Below, in pieces: positions 62,333 to 64,000 of a DNA stretch of 64,000 bases. The notes beneath the pieces were generated by a model. It worked only from the letters and a program-made list of their open reading frames with translations, had not been told where the DNA came from and searched no databases. How positions within the stretch are numbered: the stretch's first letter is position 1; every line of letters starts with the position of its first letter. Where the stretch lies: positions 21,831,644-21,895,643 of the forward strand of contig CM055108.1 in NCBI GenBank assembly GCA_029204225.1. Direction: 5' to 3'. The position numbers and the translations under genes were made by a program. This DNA comes from Diphasiastrum complanatum. Lineage: Eukaryota > Streptophyta > Lycopodiopsida > Lycopodiales > Lycopodiaceae.

Positions 62333-63252
62333 ATGAAGGATAGAAGGGCCTCTATCAATGATCCAGTGATTGAGGCGGGTCATGATATTGCAAGGGATTC
62401 CATGAAAGAAGTGTCGCTTCTCAGCAATTTTTTTCTACAAGGCATCAAGGACAACAACGAAACTTTGTCGCACTGTATCCTTGGTGGTTGCTCACCTCCT
62501 GTGAAGTTTCTGTTGATGGCTTATCATACCAAGTATGTCTATCTCTTTGTCAAATTCTTTACTTGTCTATTTCTTTACTTGTAATTACTGTATCATTTAT
62601 CTAATGGAATTCTTCATGGTTTTTTGTAGTGATCACTGGAGCTTAATTGTAATTTCTGTAAAAATCACAAATAATAATATCGTAAATCTTTTTTGTGTAA
62701 AGATGAATTTCGCCAACAACACACATAAGGATATTGACTCACTGATACCGGAGATATGTAAATATTTTTCAATAGAGAATCCCACGGTAGGAAAATGTGA
62801 AATTGTGAGCATTGAGGTAATCATTGAACATTTTTGGTGTATTTTTGTTTATCATCATTGTTAAGCATCAATATCTTCATCCCATTATTAATCAATTGAA
62901 TGTATTGCAGACACCCCAGCAAAATGACTAATTTAGCTGTGCGTGGTGAACTCAATGCAAAATTATTTTTTAAGTGGTACAATCTTCAAGAGGATGTTGA
63001 TATTTTGAAGGTGAGTTATTAGCCCTTTCTATTTTATCTTCATGTAAACTATTGTTTGTTATTAATATTCATCTAATACATTGTTTATTGCAGTTTACTC
63101 TAGGTGATTATACTGCTGGCGAAGTGTACAGATTTCGACATGAGATCATCCTTAGTCTATTGGCCAGGTCAACTGCTAGACCCAAAGACTGTCTAAGCCA
63201 TACAATGTTCAAATTTCAAATGAGGCAATTTGTAAATACCCAAGCTGAATAG
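62333..63252 (+). pseudogene. Ulp1/C48-like cysteine protease relic, 4 exons
   Basis: Likely exons are about 62333-62532, 62630-62816, 62911-63010 and 63094-63252, with donors GTATGT, GTAATC and GTGAGT and acceptors TTGTAG, TTGCAG and TTGCAG. Exon 1 gives VSLLSNFFLQGIKDNNETLS and KFLLMAYHT; exon 2 begins NDHWSLIVISVKITNNNIVN, where HWS carries the catalytic His; exon 3 has TPQQND, then an in-frame TAA, then FSCAW with the Cys; after a one-base shift it reads ELNAKLFFKWYNLQEDVDIL. Exon 4 gives GDYTAGEVYRFRHEIILSLL and ends at TAG. The usual Asp-Ser after the His strand is not recognisable. Such proteases remove SUMO; many plant copies ride on DNA transposons. This copy is disabled. Confidence 0.6.
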
Positions 63253-64000
63253 ATAGACATATGGACATATAGATACAAAATTATAGACATATAGACATAC
63301 AGAAACATAATTCTTTGCACAGATGTACAAAATCCCCAAATTGGGGTGATATTTTATTGAATACAAATATCAATTTGTACAATTGATTGTATGGATTTTC
63401 ATTGTTCTTCTATAATGTTGATATTTGTTGGAAGATTCTTGCAAGGTGTTGTGTTTTCCTGTCTTTTTCGTCTCTGCATGAAAGATAAGCAACTTGTTAA
63501 TTTCTCGATTCTCTAATAAAGTTACATATATAATCATTGACTGATTTACAAATCAGATTAAAATCTTACCAGCTTTCCATTGATAATGAATCTGAAGTGT
63601 TCTGGTAGAATTTCATTGTGCATTAAGACCAGCTCGTCTGATATAACTCAAGCTCCAATGATCCTCCACTACAATTGTAGTTAGCATATCTTCATTGTTG
63701 AAAATGTGGGCTTCTTTTCGATCTGTGTGACCATCCATTTGAAGGTCTTGATCGAGTGTCATCCAGGTCCCACTTATTCGTTTTCATCTCTATTTGTTAA
63801 AGCCTAAACACTAAGCATCATTCAAATTGAAACTTAAATATGATATCAAAATCGAACATGATATTCAAATTGAAACTTAAACAAGACATAAAAATTGAAC
63901 ATTATTTCTAAAACCTAAACATCAAACATCATATCCAATTTGAAACTTATATAAGACATCTTAATCGAATATTATATTATAATAAAAATTGAAACAAGAC
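63253..64000. other. Right edge, short repeats
   Basis: GACATATAG words repeat at 63255-63300. At about 63820-64000 units of 45-70 bases repeat AAATTGAAACTTA(A/T)A...GACAT or GATAT...(A/T)CGAACAT. No gene recognised between 63300 and 63820. Confidence 0.5.

Overview
The window is nuclear DNA from a plant: a vascular plant with long introns and dense LTR retrotransposons. A fern or another non-angiosperm is possible, but the sequence alone does not prove it. The evidence is one multi-exon gene with canonical GT-AG introns in consistent phase, many plant-type Ty1/copia and Ty3 (chromovirus) fragments, and repeated tRNA-iMet-type primer-binding sites (TGGTATCAGAGC). There are no bacterial operons, rRNA or tRNA genes, or CRISPR arrays.

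1-16.6 kb is a nested relic. An old Ty3 element (LTR-like relics at 281-1085 and 15782-16622; gag at 2.0-3.05 kb, protease at 10.6-11.1 kb, RT at 14.9-15.8 kb) is interrupted by a complete copia element (3056-10613, near-matching 5-bp target duplications TTGAG/TTGAC). The copia is itself interrupted in RNase H by a solo LTR (7165-8759). Between the Ty3 protease and RT lies about 3.8 kb with no recognised gene, carrying GC-rich foldback islands.

16.6-24.8 kb is a second nest. A minus-strand copia relic (gag at 23.1-23.9 kb, protease at 16.7-17.1 kb) is split by a plus-strand LTR-internal-LTR-internal-LTR array (17093-23081) with a perfect 5-bp duplication ATGCT. A truncated plus-strand copia (gag to integrase, no RT) occupies 25.4-29.15 kb.

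29.2-56.3 kb holds the one host gene that looks intact. Its eight exons encode about 693 residues: a basic, Ser-rich N-terminus (possible organelle transit peptide), a PG_binding_1-like domain assembled across exons 1-3, a short hydrophobic segment and a C-terminal coiled coil. Intron 3 is 16.1 kb. It contains an old chromovirus relic, a structurally complete chromovirus inserted into that relic's integrase (37456-44039, duplication GTAGG), and a related non-autonomous element (44811-49875, duplication TGCTC). The second element has a tryptophan-rich open region I do not recognise in place of protease, RT, RNase H and integrase.

56.3-64 kb is intergenic and repetitive, with two minus-strand copia remnants and, at the right edge, an intron-containing Ulp1/C48-like cysteine protease relic with a nonsense codon and a frameshift.
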